DNA of 64,000 nucleotides from Streptomyces acidiscabies (GCF_020010905.1 NZ_JAGJBY010000002.1:930001-994000), one strand, 5' to 3'; counted from the first letter of the stretch, positions 31,728 through 40,509 are shown. The notes: generated from the sequence alone by a model not told the origin. Program-made: numbers and translations.

Positions 31728-32245
31728 CGGGGGTTCTTCCGCTTCCTGAACAGCAGCCTCGGTACGGCTGCCGGGATCGGCTGCCTCGTCGTCGCCGGGG
31801 TCGGGAGGGGGCTCGCCGCCAGGTCGCCTTCCGGCGTCGGGAGTGTCTCCCCCGTCGGTTCCAGGCGGAGCAGTCTGCACTCCCTCGCCCAGCGTTCCAA
31901 CACCGCCTCGCCGTCCGGGGCGTTGAGGCGTTTCGTCTTCAACTCCGTTGCCGCCGCCGCGTATTCGTCGGTGCCCGGTTCCAGGCGGACGACCCTCGCC
32001 GTCCAGGTGACCAGCCGGCCGCCCTTGTCCTTGCTGCGGACCGTCACCTCCGCCGTGCCCCCGTCCGCCAGCCCCGGCAGGGGCTGTTCACCGGGGCCGT
32101 CGCCCAGGAGGTGCGCCGCGCCTTCGTGCCAGGCGTGCCACAGGGGGCGGGCGGGAGCGTCGGGACCCTTGACCCAGATGAGGCCCGACTTCTTCGTGGC
32201 CTCTTCGACGAGGGCCCGGTCCAAGGGGTCCAGGGGGGACGTCAT
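31724..32245 (-). CDS. Conserved hypothetical protein
   Basis: A 173-residue soluble protein. The central part (SGLIWVKGPDAPARPLWHAW, then AEVTVRSKDKGGRLVTWTARVV) resembles the split beta-barrel of pyridoxamine-phosphate-oxidase-like proteins, without a recognisable cofactor motif. The C-terminal 40 residues are Pro/Arg-rich. It follows corA by nine bases on the same strand, so they are probably co-transcribed. Confidence 0.78.
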   Translation of the reverse strand: MTSPLDPLDRALVEEATKKSGLIWVKGPDAPARPLWHAWHEGAAHLLGDGPGEQPLPGLADGGTAEVTVRSKDKGGRLVTWTARVVRLEPGTDEYAAAATELKTKRLNAPDGEAVLERWARECRLLRLEPTGETLPTPEGDLAASPLPTPATTRQPIPAAVPRLLFRKRKNPR

Positions 32246-32254
32246 GACGTCACC

Positions 32255-33394
32255 TTAGAGCCAGCCGTTGCGCTTGAGGGTGCGGTGGATGCCGAAGCAC
32301 ATGGTCACGATGATGGCCATGACCATGGGGTAGCCGTACTTCCAGCGCAGTTCCGGCATGTGGTCGAAGTTCATGCCGTAGACGCCGCAGACCATGGTGG
32401 GGACGGCGATGATCGCGGCCCACGAGGTGATCTTGCGCATGTCCTCGTTCTGGGCGACGGACGCCTGCGCGAGGTTGGCCTGGAGGATGGAGTTCAACAG
32501 CTCGTCGAAGCCCAGGACTTGCTCCTGGACGCGGGCCAAGTGGTCGGCGACGTCGCGGAAGTACTTCTGGATGTCGGGGTCGATCAACCGCATCGGGCGC
32601 TCGCTCAGGAGCTGCATCGGACGCAGCAGCGGAGACACCGCCCGCTTGAACTCCAGCACCTCGCGCTTGAGTTGGTAGATCCGGCTCGGGTCGGTGCCAC
32701 GCGGCGAGCCGTTGCGGCCCGGCGAGAAGACGTCCGTCTCGACCTCGTCGATGTCGTCCTGGACGGCGTCGGCGACGGCGATGTACCCGTCCACGACATG
32801 GTCGGCGATGGCGTGCAGGACGGCCGAGGGCCCCTTCGCGAGCAACTCGGGGTCGTCCTGGAGCCGGTGGCGCAGGGCGCGCAGCGAACCCTGCCCGCCG
32901 TGCCGGACGGTGATGACGAAGTCCTTGCCGGTGAAGCACATGACCTCGCCGGTCTCCACGACCTCGCTGTTCGCGTCGAGCTGCTCGTGCTCGACGTAGT
33001 GGATGGTCTTGAAGACGGTGAACAGGGAGTCGTCGTACCGCTCCAGCTTCGGCCGCTGATGCGCCTGCACCGCGTCCTCGACGGCGAGCGGGTGGAGCCC
33101 GAACTCCCCGGCGATACCCGAGAATTCGGCCTCGGTCGGCTCGTGCAGCCCGATCCACACGAACCCGCCGTCGCGCCGCACCTGACGCATCGCCTCGTGC
33201 GGGGTGAGGGACCGGTCGAACTGCACCCGGGCGCCGTTCCGGTAGACCGCGCAGTCGACGACGGCGGACGGCGTCGCGGGGTCGCGCGTCGTGTCGTACG
33301 GGCCGGTCAGGATGGTGTCCTTGTGGACCTTGCGCAGGGACGTGACACGGGACGGGCGGACCACGGCGGCACGCAGATCGCGGATCATGGACAT
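32255..33394 (-). CDS. corA: Magnesium and cobalt transport protein CorA
   Basis: A 379-residue CorA/2-TM-GxN channel subunit. The ATG at 33394 has AAGGAG at good spacing. A large cytoplasmic domain (beta-rich N part, then long helices around YIAVADAVQDDIDEVETDVF and SERPMRLIDPDIQKYFRDVADHL) leads to the pore helix. The selectivity motif is in VCGVYGMNFDHMPEL (YGMN), and a second helix ends in a basic tail (HRTLKRNGWL). It imports Mg2+ as a pentamer. Confidence 0.95.
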   Translation of the reverse strand: MSMIRDLRAAVVRPSRVTSLRKVHKDTILTGPYDTTRDPATPSAVVDCAVYRNGARVQFDRSLTPHEAMRQVRRDGGFVWIGLHEPTEAEFSGIAGEFGLHPLAVEDAVQAHQRPKLERYDDSLFTVFKTIHYVEHEQLDANSEVVETGEVMCFTGKDFVITVRHGGQGSLRALRHRLQDDPELLAKGPSAVLHAIADHVVDGYIAVADAVQDDIDEVETDVFSPGRNGSPRGTDPSRIYQLKREVLEFKRAVSPLLRPMQLLSERPMRLIDPDIQKYFRDVADHLARVQEQVLGFDELLNSILQANLAQASVAQNEDMRKITSWAAIIAVPTMVCGVYGMNFDHMPELRWKYGYPMVMAIIVTMCFGIHRTLKRNGWL

Positions 33395-33832
33395 GGCAGG
33401 GCTCCTTCGCATCGTTGGCCAAAAGGCCACGCCGACGGGTGGAACTGCCCGGAATGAGGACGTCCTGAGCGCTGAGATGTTTCGCACGTCCACAAAGCGG
33501 GGAGCACCGCACCGTCGCGGCGGCTTACTTCAAGGAGATGAAACGAAGTGCTCTTCCGCGTGAAGGACGCTGAGAAGCGGGATCGGCCGTCTACGGACGA
33601 CAGCCGGGTTCGATCGCGTCAGCGGCGGGAAGAGCGAGTGGTACTGCACGGGTGACTTCGATCCATGACAGCCCCACCTCCTCCGGCCGGTCCCTCGTAA
33701 GGGAGATCCAGGTCGTCCGGACTTGATACGCGTGCTTCTGCAAGCTGCCCAGAACGACTTGGCCAGAGTATCAGCAGCCAGAAGTGTCAAGGTGCTGCTT
33801 TGCCCCGTACTGGCGAGTTCTATGCTCGCGAC
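33395..33832. other. Intergenic region between divergent corA and SUFU-domain genes
   Basis: About 440 bases without a supported gene. It should hold the corA promoter and leader on the minus strand. I looked for an M-box magnesium riboswitch core and did not see it. A 5-bp hairpin (TCCCT-CGTA-AGGGA, 33691-33704) is too weak to call. On the plus strand, TATGCT at 33821-33826 with TTGCCC at 33800-33805 forms a likely promoter for the next gene. Confidence 0.5.
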
Positions 33833-34420
33833 ATGGTTGATGTTCTCCCTCTGGTCGAGGCCCGGTTGCACACCGCGCTGGGTGAGCCGGACGCGCGCGC
33901 GGCGGTCACCTTCCTCGGCACCGACCGCGTCGAGGTCCTCCGCTTCCAGCAGGGGGACGGCATCGTCCGGTACGCCACGCTCGGCATGTCCGCGCACCCC
34001 ATGACCGACCCCACGGGCATGCTCGCCGACCCTCTCAAGGGCCCCCGCGCGGAGCTGGTCCTCTCGGTGCGAGGGGGTCTCGCCGACACCGACAAGGTGC
34101 TCCGCCCGCTCGCCGTCCTCGCCGCGTCCCCGCAGGTCGAGGGCGTCGTCGTCGCCCCCGGCGCCTCGCTGGACGTCGGCGAGCCCCTGTGGCCGGACGC
34201 CCCCTTCACCTCCGTACTCGTCGCCGAACCCGGCGGTCTCGTCGAGGACCTCGAACTCGACGCCCCGCTCGACCCCGTGCATTTCCTCCCCCTCCTGCCG
34301 ATGACCCCCAACGAGGCCGCGTGGAAACGCGTGCACGGCGCGCAGGCGCTCCAGGAACGGTGGCTGACGAACGGGACGGACCTCCGGGACCCGGCCCGGA
34401 GATCCGTCCCGCTGGACTGA
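33833..34420 (+). CDS. Suppressor-of-fused (SUFU) domain protein
   Basis: A 195-residue protein matching the bacterial SUFU domain along most of its length (RFQQGDGIVRYATLGMS, GPRAELVLSVRGG, FLPLLPMTPNEAAWKR). TATGCT lies six bases before the ATG at 33833 and there is no RBS, so the mRNA is probably leaderless. In bacteria these proteins often act as immunity or anti-toxin-like partners or have unknown roles; no toxin gene is adjacent here. Confidence 0.88.
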   Translation: MVDVLPLVEARLHTALGEPDARAAVTFLGTDRVEVLRFQQGDGIVRYATLGMSAHPMTDPTGMLADPLKGPRAELVLSVRGGLADTDKVLRPLAVLAASPQVEGVVVAPGASLDVGEPLWPDAPFTSVLVAEPGGLVEDLELDAPLDPVHFLPLLPMTPNEAAWKRVHGAQALQERWLTNGTDLRDPARRSVPLD

Positions 34421-34456
34421 CCTTCGTACGTGACGTCGGGGTGACTCAACTCACCG

Positions 34457-35695
34457 TCAGCTCGCGAAGACCGTGACCGAATCCTGCGTCGCGTGCGCGG
34501 TCTCCCGCTCCTCGGCTTCGTGCGTCAGCGCCTTGCGCCGTACGACCACAACTCCCGCCCCGATCACGGCCGTCACCGCCGCCACCACGAACGGCATGTG
34601 GATGTCCGACCACTCCTCGATCTTCGGCGCGAAGTACGGCGCCGCAGCCGCCGCGAACCAGCGGACGAAGTTGTAGCCCGCGCTCGCCACCGGGCGCGGC
34701 GCGTCCGAGACGCCGAGGGCCAGCTCCGTGTAGACGGTGTTGTTGACGCCGATGAACGCGCCGGACAGGACCGTGCAGACGATCGCGGTGACGTGGTCGC
34801 CGTATCCGAGCAGCAGGACGTCCGCCGCGAGCAGCACCAGAGATCCGCCGAGCACCTTCAGTGAGCCGAACCGGGCCTGGAGGCGCGGGGCGACGACGAC
34901 CGAGAACAGGGCGAGCAGCAGGCCCCACGCGAAGAACACGGCACCCGATTTGTACGGCGTCATGTCGAGGGCGAACGGGGTGAAGGCCAGGACCGTGAAG
35001 AACGTGTAGTTGTAGAAGAACGCCGAGACCGCCGCCGACGCGAGGCCGCCGTGGCCGAGGGCCTTCAGGGGGTCGAGGATCGAGGTCTTCGTCGCCGGCT
35101 TCGGCTGCTCCTTCAGGAACACGGTGACGCACAGGAAGCCGACGGCCATCAGGAACGCCGTACCGAAGAAGGGGTAGCGCCAGCTCGCGTCGCCCAGGAG
35201 CGCGCCGAGCAGCGGGCCGCAGGCCATGCCGAGGCCGAGCGCCGACTCGTACAGCAGGATCGCCGCCGCGCTGCCGCCCGCCGCCGCGCCGACGATGACC
35301 GCGAGGGCCGTCGAGACGAACAGGGCGTTGCCGAGGCCCCAGCCCGCGCGGAAGCCGACGAGTTCGGCGACCGAGCCGGAGGTGCCGGCCAGCGCCGCGA
35401 ACAGGACGACCAGGGCCAGGCCCAGCAGCAGGGTCTTCTTGCCGCCGATCCGGCTGGAGACGTAGCCCGTGATCAGCATCGCGAACGCCGTGATCAGGAA
35501 GTACGACGTGAACAGGAGGGAGACCTGACTCGGCGTCGCCTCCAGGCCCTTGGCGATCGACGGGAGGATCGGGTCGACCAGTCCGATGCCCATGAACGCG
35601 ACGACCGAGGCGCCCGCCGTCGCCCACACGGCCTTCGGCTGCTTCAGGAGTCCGCCCGCGCCCGCGTCGAACGGGTCTGCGCTGTCGTCCTTCAT
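34457..35695 (-). CDS. Major facilitator superfamily drug-type exporter
   Basis: A 412-residue 12-helix transporter. The ATG at 35695 (MKDDSADPFDAG) has GGGAGGG eight bases upstream. The motif A-like loop after helix 2 reads GYVSSRIGGKKTLLLG, and helix 5 has ALGLGMACGPLLGALLGD (motif C-like, GPLLG), the antiporter/efflux signature. The substrate is unknown. Its promoter is AT-rich and dense with TTAG/CTAA half-sites, which suggests repression by a MarR- or TetR-type regulator encoded elsewhere. Confidence 0.92.
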   Translation of the reverse strand: MKDDSADPFDAGAGGLLKQPKAVWATAGASVVAFMGIGLVDPILPSIAKGLEATPSQVSLLFTSYFLITAFAMLITGYVSSRIGGKKTLLLGLALVVLFAALAGTSGSVAELVGFRAGWGLGNALFVSTALAVIVGAAAGGSAAAILLYESALGLGMACGPLLGALLGDASWRYPFFGTAFLMAVGFLCVTVFLKEQPKPATKTSILDPLKALGHGGLASAAVSAFFYNYTFFTVLAFTPFALDMTPYKSGAVFFAWGLLLALFSVVVAPRLQARFGSLKVLGGSLVLLAADVLLLGYGDHVTAIVCTVLSGAFIGVNNTVYTELALGVSDAPRPVASAGYNFVRWFAAAAAPYFAPKIEEWSDIHMPFVVAAVTAVIGAGVVVVRRKALTHEAEERETAHATQDSVTVFAS

Positions 35696-35735
35696 CTCCT
35701 GTGTCCCTCCCGGTACGGATGGTTGGTGTTTACAC

Positions 35736-35765
35736 ATACTAAGTTAGGTCGGCTAATTAATGCAA
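35736..35765 (-). promoter_or_regulatory. Promoter of the MFS exporter with overlapping TTAG/CTAA operators
   Basis: Read on the minus strand, TTGCAT (35765-35760) and TAGTAT (35741-35736) are separated by 18 bases. The plus-strand spacer region contains the palindrome CTAAGTTAG (35739-35747) and the dyad TTAG-GTCGG-CTAA (35744-35756). Repressor sites between -35 and -10 are a common blocking arrangement. The predicted start of transcription is about 33 bases before the ATG. Confidence 0.65.
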
Positions 35766-35850
35766 GCTACATCTACTTGGGCGGGCTCGGCTTCCCGGAT
35801 GGGTGATCGCGGCTTGACGCGGGCCGGGGAGGGTAGGACCGTTGGGCCCT

Positions 35851-36492
35851 ATGAGGGGCGAACCCAGTTGCCCGAAGTGTGGTGGCCGGGTCAGGGCGCC
35901 CGGTCTCTTCGCCGATTCCTGGCAGTGCGCTGACCATGGCACGGTGCATCCGGTCCAGCCCGTGATCCCGCCCAGCGTCGAGGCGCTCGGCGTGGTGGTG
36001 CACCGCACCCAGGTGCCCTTGTGGATGCCGTGGCCGCTGCCCGTGGGGTGGCTGTTCACGGGGGTCGCGTGCGCCGGTGACGACCGCAGCGGGGGGCGCG
36101 CCACGGCCGTCGCCTGCACGGGTCCCGGGCCGCTCGGCGGCCTCGGCGAGCTGATCCTCGTCGCGGAGGAGCTGGGGGTGGGGCTGGGGGCGCGGTACGC
36201 GGGCATCGACGGGCCCGACCCCGGTCCGCATCTGGACGTCGAGAAGCCGCCGCAGGTGAAGGTGCTGGCCGCGGGGCGGCCTACGCCGTTGTGGCATGTG
36301 GCCGAGGCGCCGGATGACCGGGCGGTTTTCGCGGGGGAGGCGCTGGGGGTGTGGCTGTGGGCTGTGGTGTGGCCTGAGCAGTCGGGGATGTTGATGTACG
36401 ACGAGCTGGTGCTGACGGATCTGCGGGATGCGGGGGCGGAGGTGGAGATGGTGCCTTGTGGGGCGCTGTCGCCGAGGTTGTTGGGGCCGTGA
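35851..36492 (+). CDS. Zinc-ribbon protein of the DUF6758 type
   Basis: A 213-residue protein. The N terminus MRGEPSCPKCGGRVRAPG, with WQCADHG shortly after, forms a probable zinc ribbon (CxxC plus C and H). The rest is an uncharacterised conserved domain with Trp-rich blocks (VPLWMPWPLPVGWLFTGVAC). The start at ATG 35851 follows TAGGAC by 11 bases, with no RBS. The family name is from memory. It lies directly before the PHP/MarC genes, which I recall as its usual neighbours in Streptomyces. Confidence 0.8.
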   Translation: MRGEPSCPKCGGRVRAPGLFADSWQCADHGTVHPVQPVIPPSVEALGVVVHRTQVPLWMPWPLPVGWLFTGVACAGDDRSGGRATAVACTGPGPLGGLGELILVAEELGVGLGARYAGIDGPDPGPHLDVEKPPQVKVLAAGRPTPLWHVAEAPDDRAVFAGEALGVWLWAVVWPEQSGMLMYDELVLTDLRDAGAEVEMVPCGALSPRLLGP

Positions 36493-36600
36493 GGGTGTTT
36501 GTAAGGGGTGTCCTGAGATTTGAGGTGTGACAATCGCACCCTTCGGGACGGTTATTCTTAGGTCACCCTCGTCCCGTCAGTCACCCGTCTGGAGTCGTCC

Positions 36601-37458
36601 GTGCGCATCGACCTGCACTGCCACTCCACCGCCTCCGACGGTACGGACACCCCCGCCGAGCTGGTCCGCAACGCCGCTGCCGCCGGGCTCGACGTCGTCG
36701 CCCTCACCGATCACGACACGTCCCGCGGGTACGCCGAGGCCATCGCCGCGCTGCCCGAGGGGCTGACCCTCGTCACCGGCGCCGAACTGTCCTGCCGCAT
36801 CGACGGCATCTCCATGCACATGCTCGCCTACCTCTTCGACCCCGAGGAGCCCGCGCTCCTCGCCGAGCGCGAACTGGTCCGCGACGACCGGGTGCCCCGT
36901 GCGAAGGCCATGGTCGTGCGGCTGCGGGAACTCGGCGTCGACGTCACCTGGGAGCAGGTCGCCCGCATCGCCGGGGACGGGTCCGTCGGGCGTCCCCATG
37001 TGGCCGCCGCCCTCGTCGAGTCCGGCGTCGTGGGCTCCGTCGACGCCGCCTTCACCGAGCAGTGGCTCTCCGACGGGGGCCGCGCGCATGTCGCCAAGCA
37101 CGAGACCGACCCCTTCGAGGCGATCCGGCTCGTCAAGGCGGCCGGTGGAGTGACCGTCTTCGCCCATCCCGGCGCCAGCAAGCGGGGGCTGACCGTCCCG
37201 GACGCGGCGATCGCCGAGATGGCCGCTGCGGGGCTTGACGGGATCGAGGTCGATCACATGGACCACGACCCCGAGACTCGCGTCCGGCTGCGGGGGTTGG
37301 CCCGTGAGCTGGGGCTGCTGGTGACCGGCTCCAGCGACTATCACGGCAGCCGCAAGACGTGCGTGCTGGGGGAGTACACGACCGACCCCGAGGTGTACGG
37401 GGAGATCACGCGGCGGGCGTGGGGGGCATTTCCGGTGCCGGGGGCCGGGGGAGTCTGA
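36601..37458 (+). CDS. PHP-domain metallophosphoesterase (RNase AM/TrpH-like)
   Basis: A 285-residue PHP-domain enzyme. The four conserved metal-binding clusters are visible: DLHCHSTASDG (H6, H8), ALTDHDTSRG, TGAELSCR (Glu), and near the end GSSDYHG. The inserted middle region (VPRAKAMVVRLRELGVDVTW to AHVAKHETDPFEAIRLVKAAGG) is typical of the TrpH/YciV group, whose E. coli member is a 5'-3' exoribonuclease that trims short RNAs and rRNA 5' ends. The GTG at 36601 has GGAG at eight bases. Confidence 0.92.
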   Translation: MRIDLHCHSTASDGTDTPAELVRNAAAAGLDVVALTDHDTSRGYAEAIAALPEGLTLVTGAELSCRIDGISMHMLAYLFDPEEPALLAERELVRDDRVPRAKAMVVRLRELGVDVTWEQVARIAGDGSVGRPHVAAALVESGVVGSVDAAFTEQWLSDGGRAHVAKHETDPFEAIRLVKAAGGVTVFAHPGASKRGLTVPDAAIAEMAAAGLDGIEVDHMDHDPETRVRLRGLARELGLLVTGSSDYHGSRKTCVLGEYTTDPEVYGEITRRAWGAFPVPGAGGV

Positions 37459-37570
37459 GGCCGGCCGGGGTTCGCGGTTTCGCCGGGCGCATGAGCCTCA
37501 CCGCCCCGGCCTGTCGACGCCCCACCCTCCCTCTCCTCTTTCCGTCAACTCCCTCAAGGCTGCTCCACCC

Positions 37571-38176
37571 ATGTTCGACGTTGCCGTCTTCGGCTCTCTC
37601 TTCCTCACCCTTTTTGTCATCATGGATCCCCCCGGGATCACACCGATCTTCCTCGCGCTCACCTCCGGCCGGGCCGCGAAGGTGCAGAAGCGGATGGCGT
37701 TCGAGGCCGTGTGCGTCGCCGGTGGGGTGATCACCGTGTTCGGTCTGCTGGGCCACCAGATACTTGACTATCTGCATGTCTCGGTGCCCGCATTGATGAT
37801 CGCGGGCGGTCTGTTGCTTCTGTTGATCGCGCTGGACCTGTTGACGGGGAAGAGCGACGAACCGAAGCAGACCAAGGACGTCAATGTGGCCCTCGTCCCG
37901 CTGGGGATGCCGCTGCTGGCCGGCCCGGGGGCGATCGTGTCGGTCATCCTCGCCGTGCAGAAGGCGGACAGCGTCGCGACGCAGGTCTCCGTCTGGTGCG
38001 CGATCCTCGCGATCCACGCCGTGCTGTGGCTGGTGATGAGGTACTCGCTGCTGATCATCAGGTTGATCAAGGATGGAGGCGTCGTGCTGGTGACGCGCCT
38101 CGCCGGGATGATGCTGTCGGCGATCGCGGTACAGCAGATCATCAATGGAGTGGTACAGGTGATCAACGCATCGTGA
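37571..38176 (+). CDS. MarC-family integral membrane protein
   Basis: A 201-residue protein with six predicted helices and the MarC signatures FVIMDPPGITPIFLALT near the N terminus and LVPLGMPLLAGPGAIVSV in the middle. Despite the name, MarC proteins are not shown to give multidrug resistance, and their function is open. The RBS is weak (AAGG, far upstream). The stop codon lies in a 20-bp tandem duplication. Confidence 0.93.
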   Translation: MFDVAVFGSLFLTLFVIMDPPGITPIFLALTSGRAAKVQKRMAFEAVCVAGGVITVFGLLGHQILDYLHVSVPALMIAGGLLLLLIALDLLTGKSDEPKQTKDVNVALVPLGMPLLAGPGAIVSVILAVQKADSVATQVSVWCAILAIHAVLWLVMRYSLLIIRLIKDGGVVLVTRLAGMMLSAIAVQQIINGVVQVINAS

Positions 38177-38208
38177 ACCTGCTGCATACATCGTGAACCT
38201 GGTACATA
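38169..38208 (+). repeat. 20-bp tandem duplication spanning the marC stop codon
   Basis: Units 38169-38188 and 38189-38208 both begin CATCGTGAACCTG and differ at two of 20 positions. The TGA of marC is in the first unit. Confidence 0.85.
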
Positions 38209-38210
38209 CA

Positions 38211-38250
38211 CAGAGCCCCCGTACGGTGTTGGCACCGTACGGGGGCTCTG
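38211..38250. terminator. Very strong bidirectional terminator after marC
   Basis: CAGAGCCCCCGTACGGTG (38211-38228) and CACCGTACGGGGGCTCTG (38233-38250) form a perfect 18-bp stem with a 4-base loop. It separates marC from the convergent 50-residue gene. Confidence 0.95.
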
Positions 38251-38270
38251 AAGTGTGGTGTGCTCGCGTG

Positions 38271-38423
38271 TTATGACGCCGAGCGGTCTGCCGGGCGGAT
38301 CCAGAGTCGCTGACCGATGGCGGCAGCGTCCTGCACGATCCGGTTGACGGAGGCGGCGTCCACGACAGTGCAGTCCACGGGCGTGCCGTCGACGTCGTCG
38401 AGTCGCAGGATTTCGAAGCGCAT
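38271..38423 (-). CDS. Small conserved protein (50 aa)
   Basis: A 50-residue protein starting MRFEILRLDDVDGTPVDCTV, with AAGGGAG six bases before its ATG at 38423. The rest (ASVNRIVQDAAAIGQRLWIR) predicts a strand-helix-strand unit. I recall very similar short proteins at this place in other Streptomyces, so it is probably real, but its function is unknown. TAA stop. Confidence 0.85.
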   Translation of the reverse strand: MRFEILRLDDVDGTPVDCTVVDAASVNRIVQDAAAIGQRLWIRPADRSAS

Positions 38424-38570
38424 GGGCTTCTCCCTTCGTCGGGTGTCCTCCTGAGGAGAATCGCTGTTACATGAGGATTCAACGGGACTCGTGTTACAAA
38501 CATTCCCTACGCTAAGGAAATTTTTCGAACAGCTAACTACCAAGCGGTAGCGAAGACTGAACGGGATCGG

Positions 38571-38600
38571 TTGTGTTCGCTGCGTGACCGGCGGGACAAT
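38571..38600 (+). promoter_or_regulatory. Promoter for leaderless NYN-protein mRNA
   Basis: TTGTGT (38571-38576), an 18-base spacer and GACAAT (38595-38600) end seven bases before the ATG at 38608. GGGGAGG between them is too close to serve as a normal RBS. Confidence 0.65.
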
Positions 38601-38607
38601 GGGGAGG

Positions 38608-39504
38608 ATGAGTGACGACCTCGGGCCCCTCGTGGACCGCATCGACCGTACGAACGACCTGCTCAGACGGGTGCTCGCCGAGGTGGCGAAGACCCCTTCG
38701 ACACATGCGATCTTCGTCGACGCGGGGTATCTCTACGCCGCGGCGGGCCGTCTGGTCGCCGGCACGGAAGACCGCAGGTCCTTCGACCTCGACGCGGAGG
38801 GCCTCCTGGAGGCGCTCATCGACCGCGCGCGCCAGGTCTTCGCGGACAGCCGGCTCCTCAGGGTCTACTGGTACGACGGCGCGAGACGCCGCATCCACAC
38901 CGCCGAACAGCAGTCGATCGCGGAGCTTCCCGACGTCAAGGTTCGTTTGGGCAACCTCAACGCGAACAATCAGCAGAAGGGCGTTGATTCATTGATCCGT
39001 ACAGATCTCGAATCCCTCGCCCGCCACCGCGCGATCAGCGACGCGGCCCTCCTCGGCGGCGACGAGGACCTCGTCTCGGCGGTCGAGGCCGCGCAGGGCT
39101 ACGGCGCGCGCGTGCACCTGTGGGGGATCGAGGCGCCGGAGGGCCGCAACCAGGCGGAGCCGCTGCTGTGGGAGGTCGACAGCCAGCGCACGCTGGACCT
39201 CGAATTCTTCAAGCCGTACGTGTCGCGCCGCGCCGGCATCTCGTACGACGGGCCCGCCGCGAACCGGCCCACGCGCGAGGACGTTCGGTTCGTGGGGGCG
39301 CAGATCGCGGCGAAGTGGCTGGTGGAGCGGGGGCGCGAGAGCCTCGCCGAACTCCTGCCGGGGCACCCGTACCTGCCGGGTTCCGTCGACCAGGATCTGC
39401 TGGTCGAGGCGGAGGGCATCCTGCAGTACTCGCTGCGGGGGCAGGCCGATCTGCGGCGGGCGCTGCGGGACGGGTTCTGGGAGCACGTCCAGACGCAGTA
39501 CTGA
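38608..39504 (+). CDS. NYN-domain protein (LabA/PIN-like putative ribonuclease)
   Basis: A 298-residue protein with a PIN-like NYN fold: HAIFVDAGYLY (first Asp), RVYWYDGAR, KGVDSLIRTDL, and GGDEDLVSAVEAAQGYG (later acidic cluster) provide the usual metal-binding acidic residues. A C-terminal domain (about 215-298) follows, with VRFVGAQIAAKWLVERGRESL. NYN proteins generally cut RNA. Helical N-terminal residues (about 1-30) may mediate dimerisation. Confidence 0.9.
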   Translation: MSDDLGPLVDRIDRTNDLLRRVLAEVAKTPSTHAIFVDAGYLYAAAGRLVAGTEDRRSFDLDAEGLLEALIDRARQVFADSRLLRVYWYDGARRRIHTAEQQSIAELPDVKVRLGNLNANNQQKGVDSLIRTDLESLARHRAISDAALLGGDEDLVSAVEAAQGYGARVHLWGIEAPEGRNQAEPLLWEVDSQRTLDLEFFKPYVSRRAGISYDGPAANRPTREDVRFVGAQIAAKWLVERGRESLAELLPGHPYLPGSVDQDLLVEAEGILQYSLRGQADLRRALRDGFWEHVQTQY

Positions 39505-39521
39505 TTCCCGGGCGGGCAGGG

Positions 39522-40451
39522 CTAGTTGGGCTCGCACGCGAGGTCGTCCGCCTGGTGGTGCACCGGGTTGTCCGTCTGACGCGTGCCGTGGTGTGCGCTC
39601 TGGTGTGTGTCCCAGAAGTCCGCCAGCGCCTTGGCAGTTGACGCCGGCTGATCCTGGTTCGGCGAGTGGTCCGCGCCCTCGATCACCGTACGGCGCGCGG
39701 AGAGCCGTACCGCCATCTCGTCCAGCAGAGGTACCGGCCAGGTGTCGTCGGTCGAACCCGACAGGACGTGGAACGGCAGGGCCAGCGCGGCGAGTTCGTC
39801 CACGCGGTCCGGTTCCGTGCACAACTGGCGTCCCGTGGCGCGGAGTTGGGCGGGGCTGTGCCCGGTCCAGCGGTCCCTCATCAACTCCGGTGTGCCGAAG
39901 CCCTTCGTCGGTCCGCCGACGTCCTCCGGCGGCCCCATCGCCACGATCACCTCCCACACCTCCGCCATGCTCATCACGGCCAGCGCCTCGTGCAGCATCG
40001 CGACGCGCTGCTTCTGCGAGTCGGAGATCTCCGCCGGGCCCGACGACATCAACGTCAGGCTGCGGAAGGGGACTTGGTCGAGCAGCGCCGCCGCCCGCGC
40101 GACCTGCCCGCCCATCGAGTGCCCCAGCAAGTGCACCGGCCCACCGAGGGATCGCGCCTGCGCGAGGACGTCTCTCGCCAACTCGCCCTGTGCGTACGGA
40201 GTTTCGTCCACCTCGGGCCCGTACGACTGGTACTGCCCCCGGCCGTCCACAGCGACCGTCCGATACCCCCGCGCCGCCAACGGCCCCTGGAGGAAGTGGA
40301 AGTCCTCCTTGCTGCCGGTGAACCCGGGGAGCAGCAGGGCGACACCCCGGTAGGGCACGGTCGCGACGGCGGGCGTGTCGATCGCCGCGAAGTCGCCGCG
40401 GGGCGTGCGGAGGGTGAGGGGGCGGGCTGCGGGGGGCAGGGGGAAGGTCAC
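39522..40451 (-). CDS. Alpha/beta hydrolase
   Basis: A 309-residue hydrolase. The nucleophile elbow is GHSMGG, with an oxyanion-hole motif LLLPGFTGSKEDF, an acid candidate in SGSTDDTWP and the catalytic His in EGADHSPN. GATACC (40465-40460) lies eight bases before the GTG start at 40451 and there is no RBS, suggesting a leaderless transcript. The C-terminal about 30 residues are His/Gln/Asp-rich and look non-domain. The substrate is unknown. Confidence 0.88.
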   Translation of the reverse strand: MTFPLPPAARPLTLRTPRGDFAAIDTPAVATVPYRGVALLLPGFTGSKEDFHFLQGPLAARGYRTVAVDGRGQYQSYGPEVDETPYAQGELARDVLAQARSLGGPVHLLGHSMGGQVARAAALLDQVPFRSLTLMSSGPAEISDSQKQRVAMLHEALAVMSMAEVWEVIVAMGPPEDVGGPTKGFGTPELMRDRWTGHSPAQLRATGRQLCTEPDRVDELAALALPFHVLSGSTDDTWPVPLLDEMAVRLSARRTVIEGADHSPNQDQPASTAKALADFWDTHQSAHHGTRQTDNPVHHQADDLACEPN

Positions 40452-40509
40452 TTGGGGAGGGTATCCGGGGGAGGAGGGGAAGACCGGGCTGGGGGAGTCC
40501 CCTCGGGAA

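Noticed and set aside
33395..33560. Possible M-box magnesium riboswitch upstream of corA
   Set aside because: The conserved M-box core sequences are not visible on the minus strand, and no terminator hairpin with a T tract follows.
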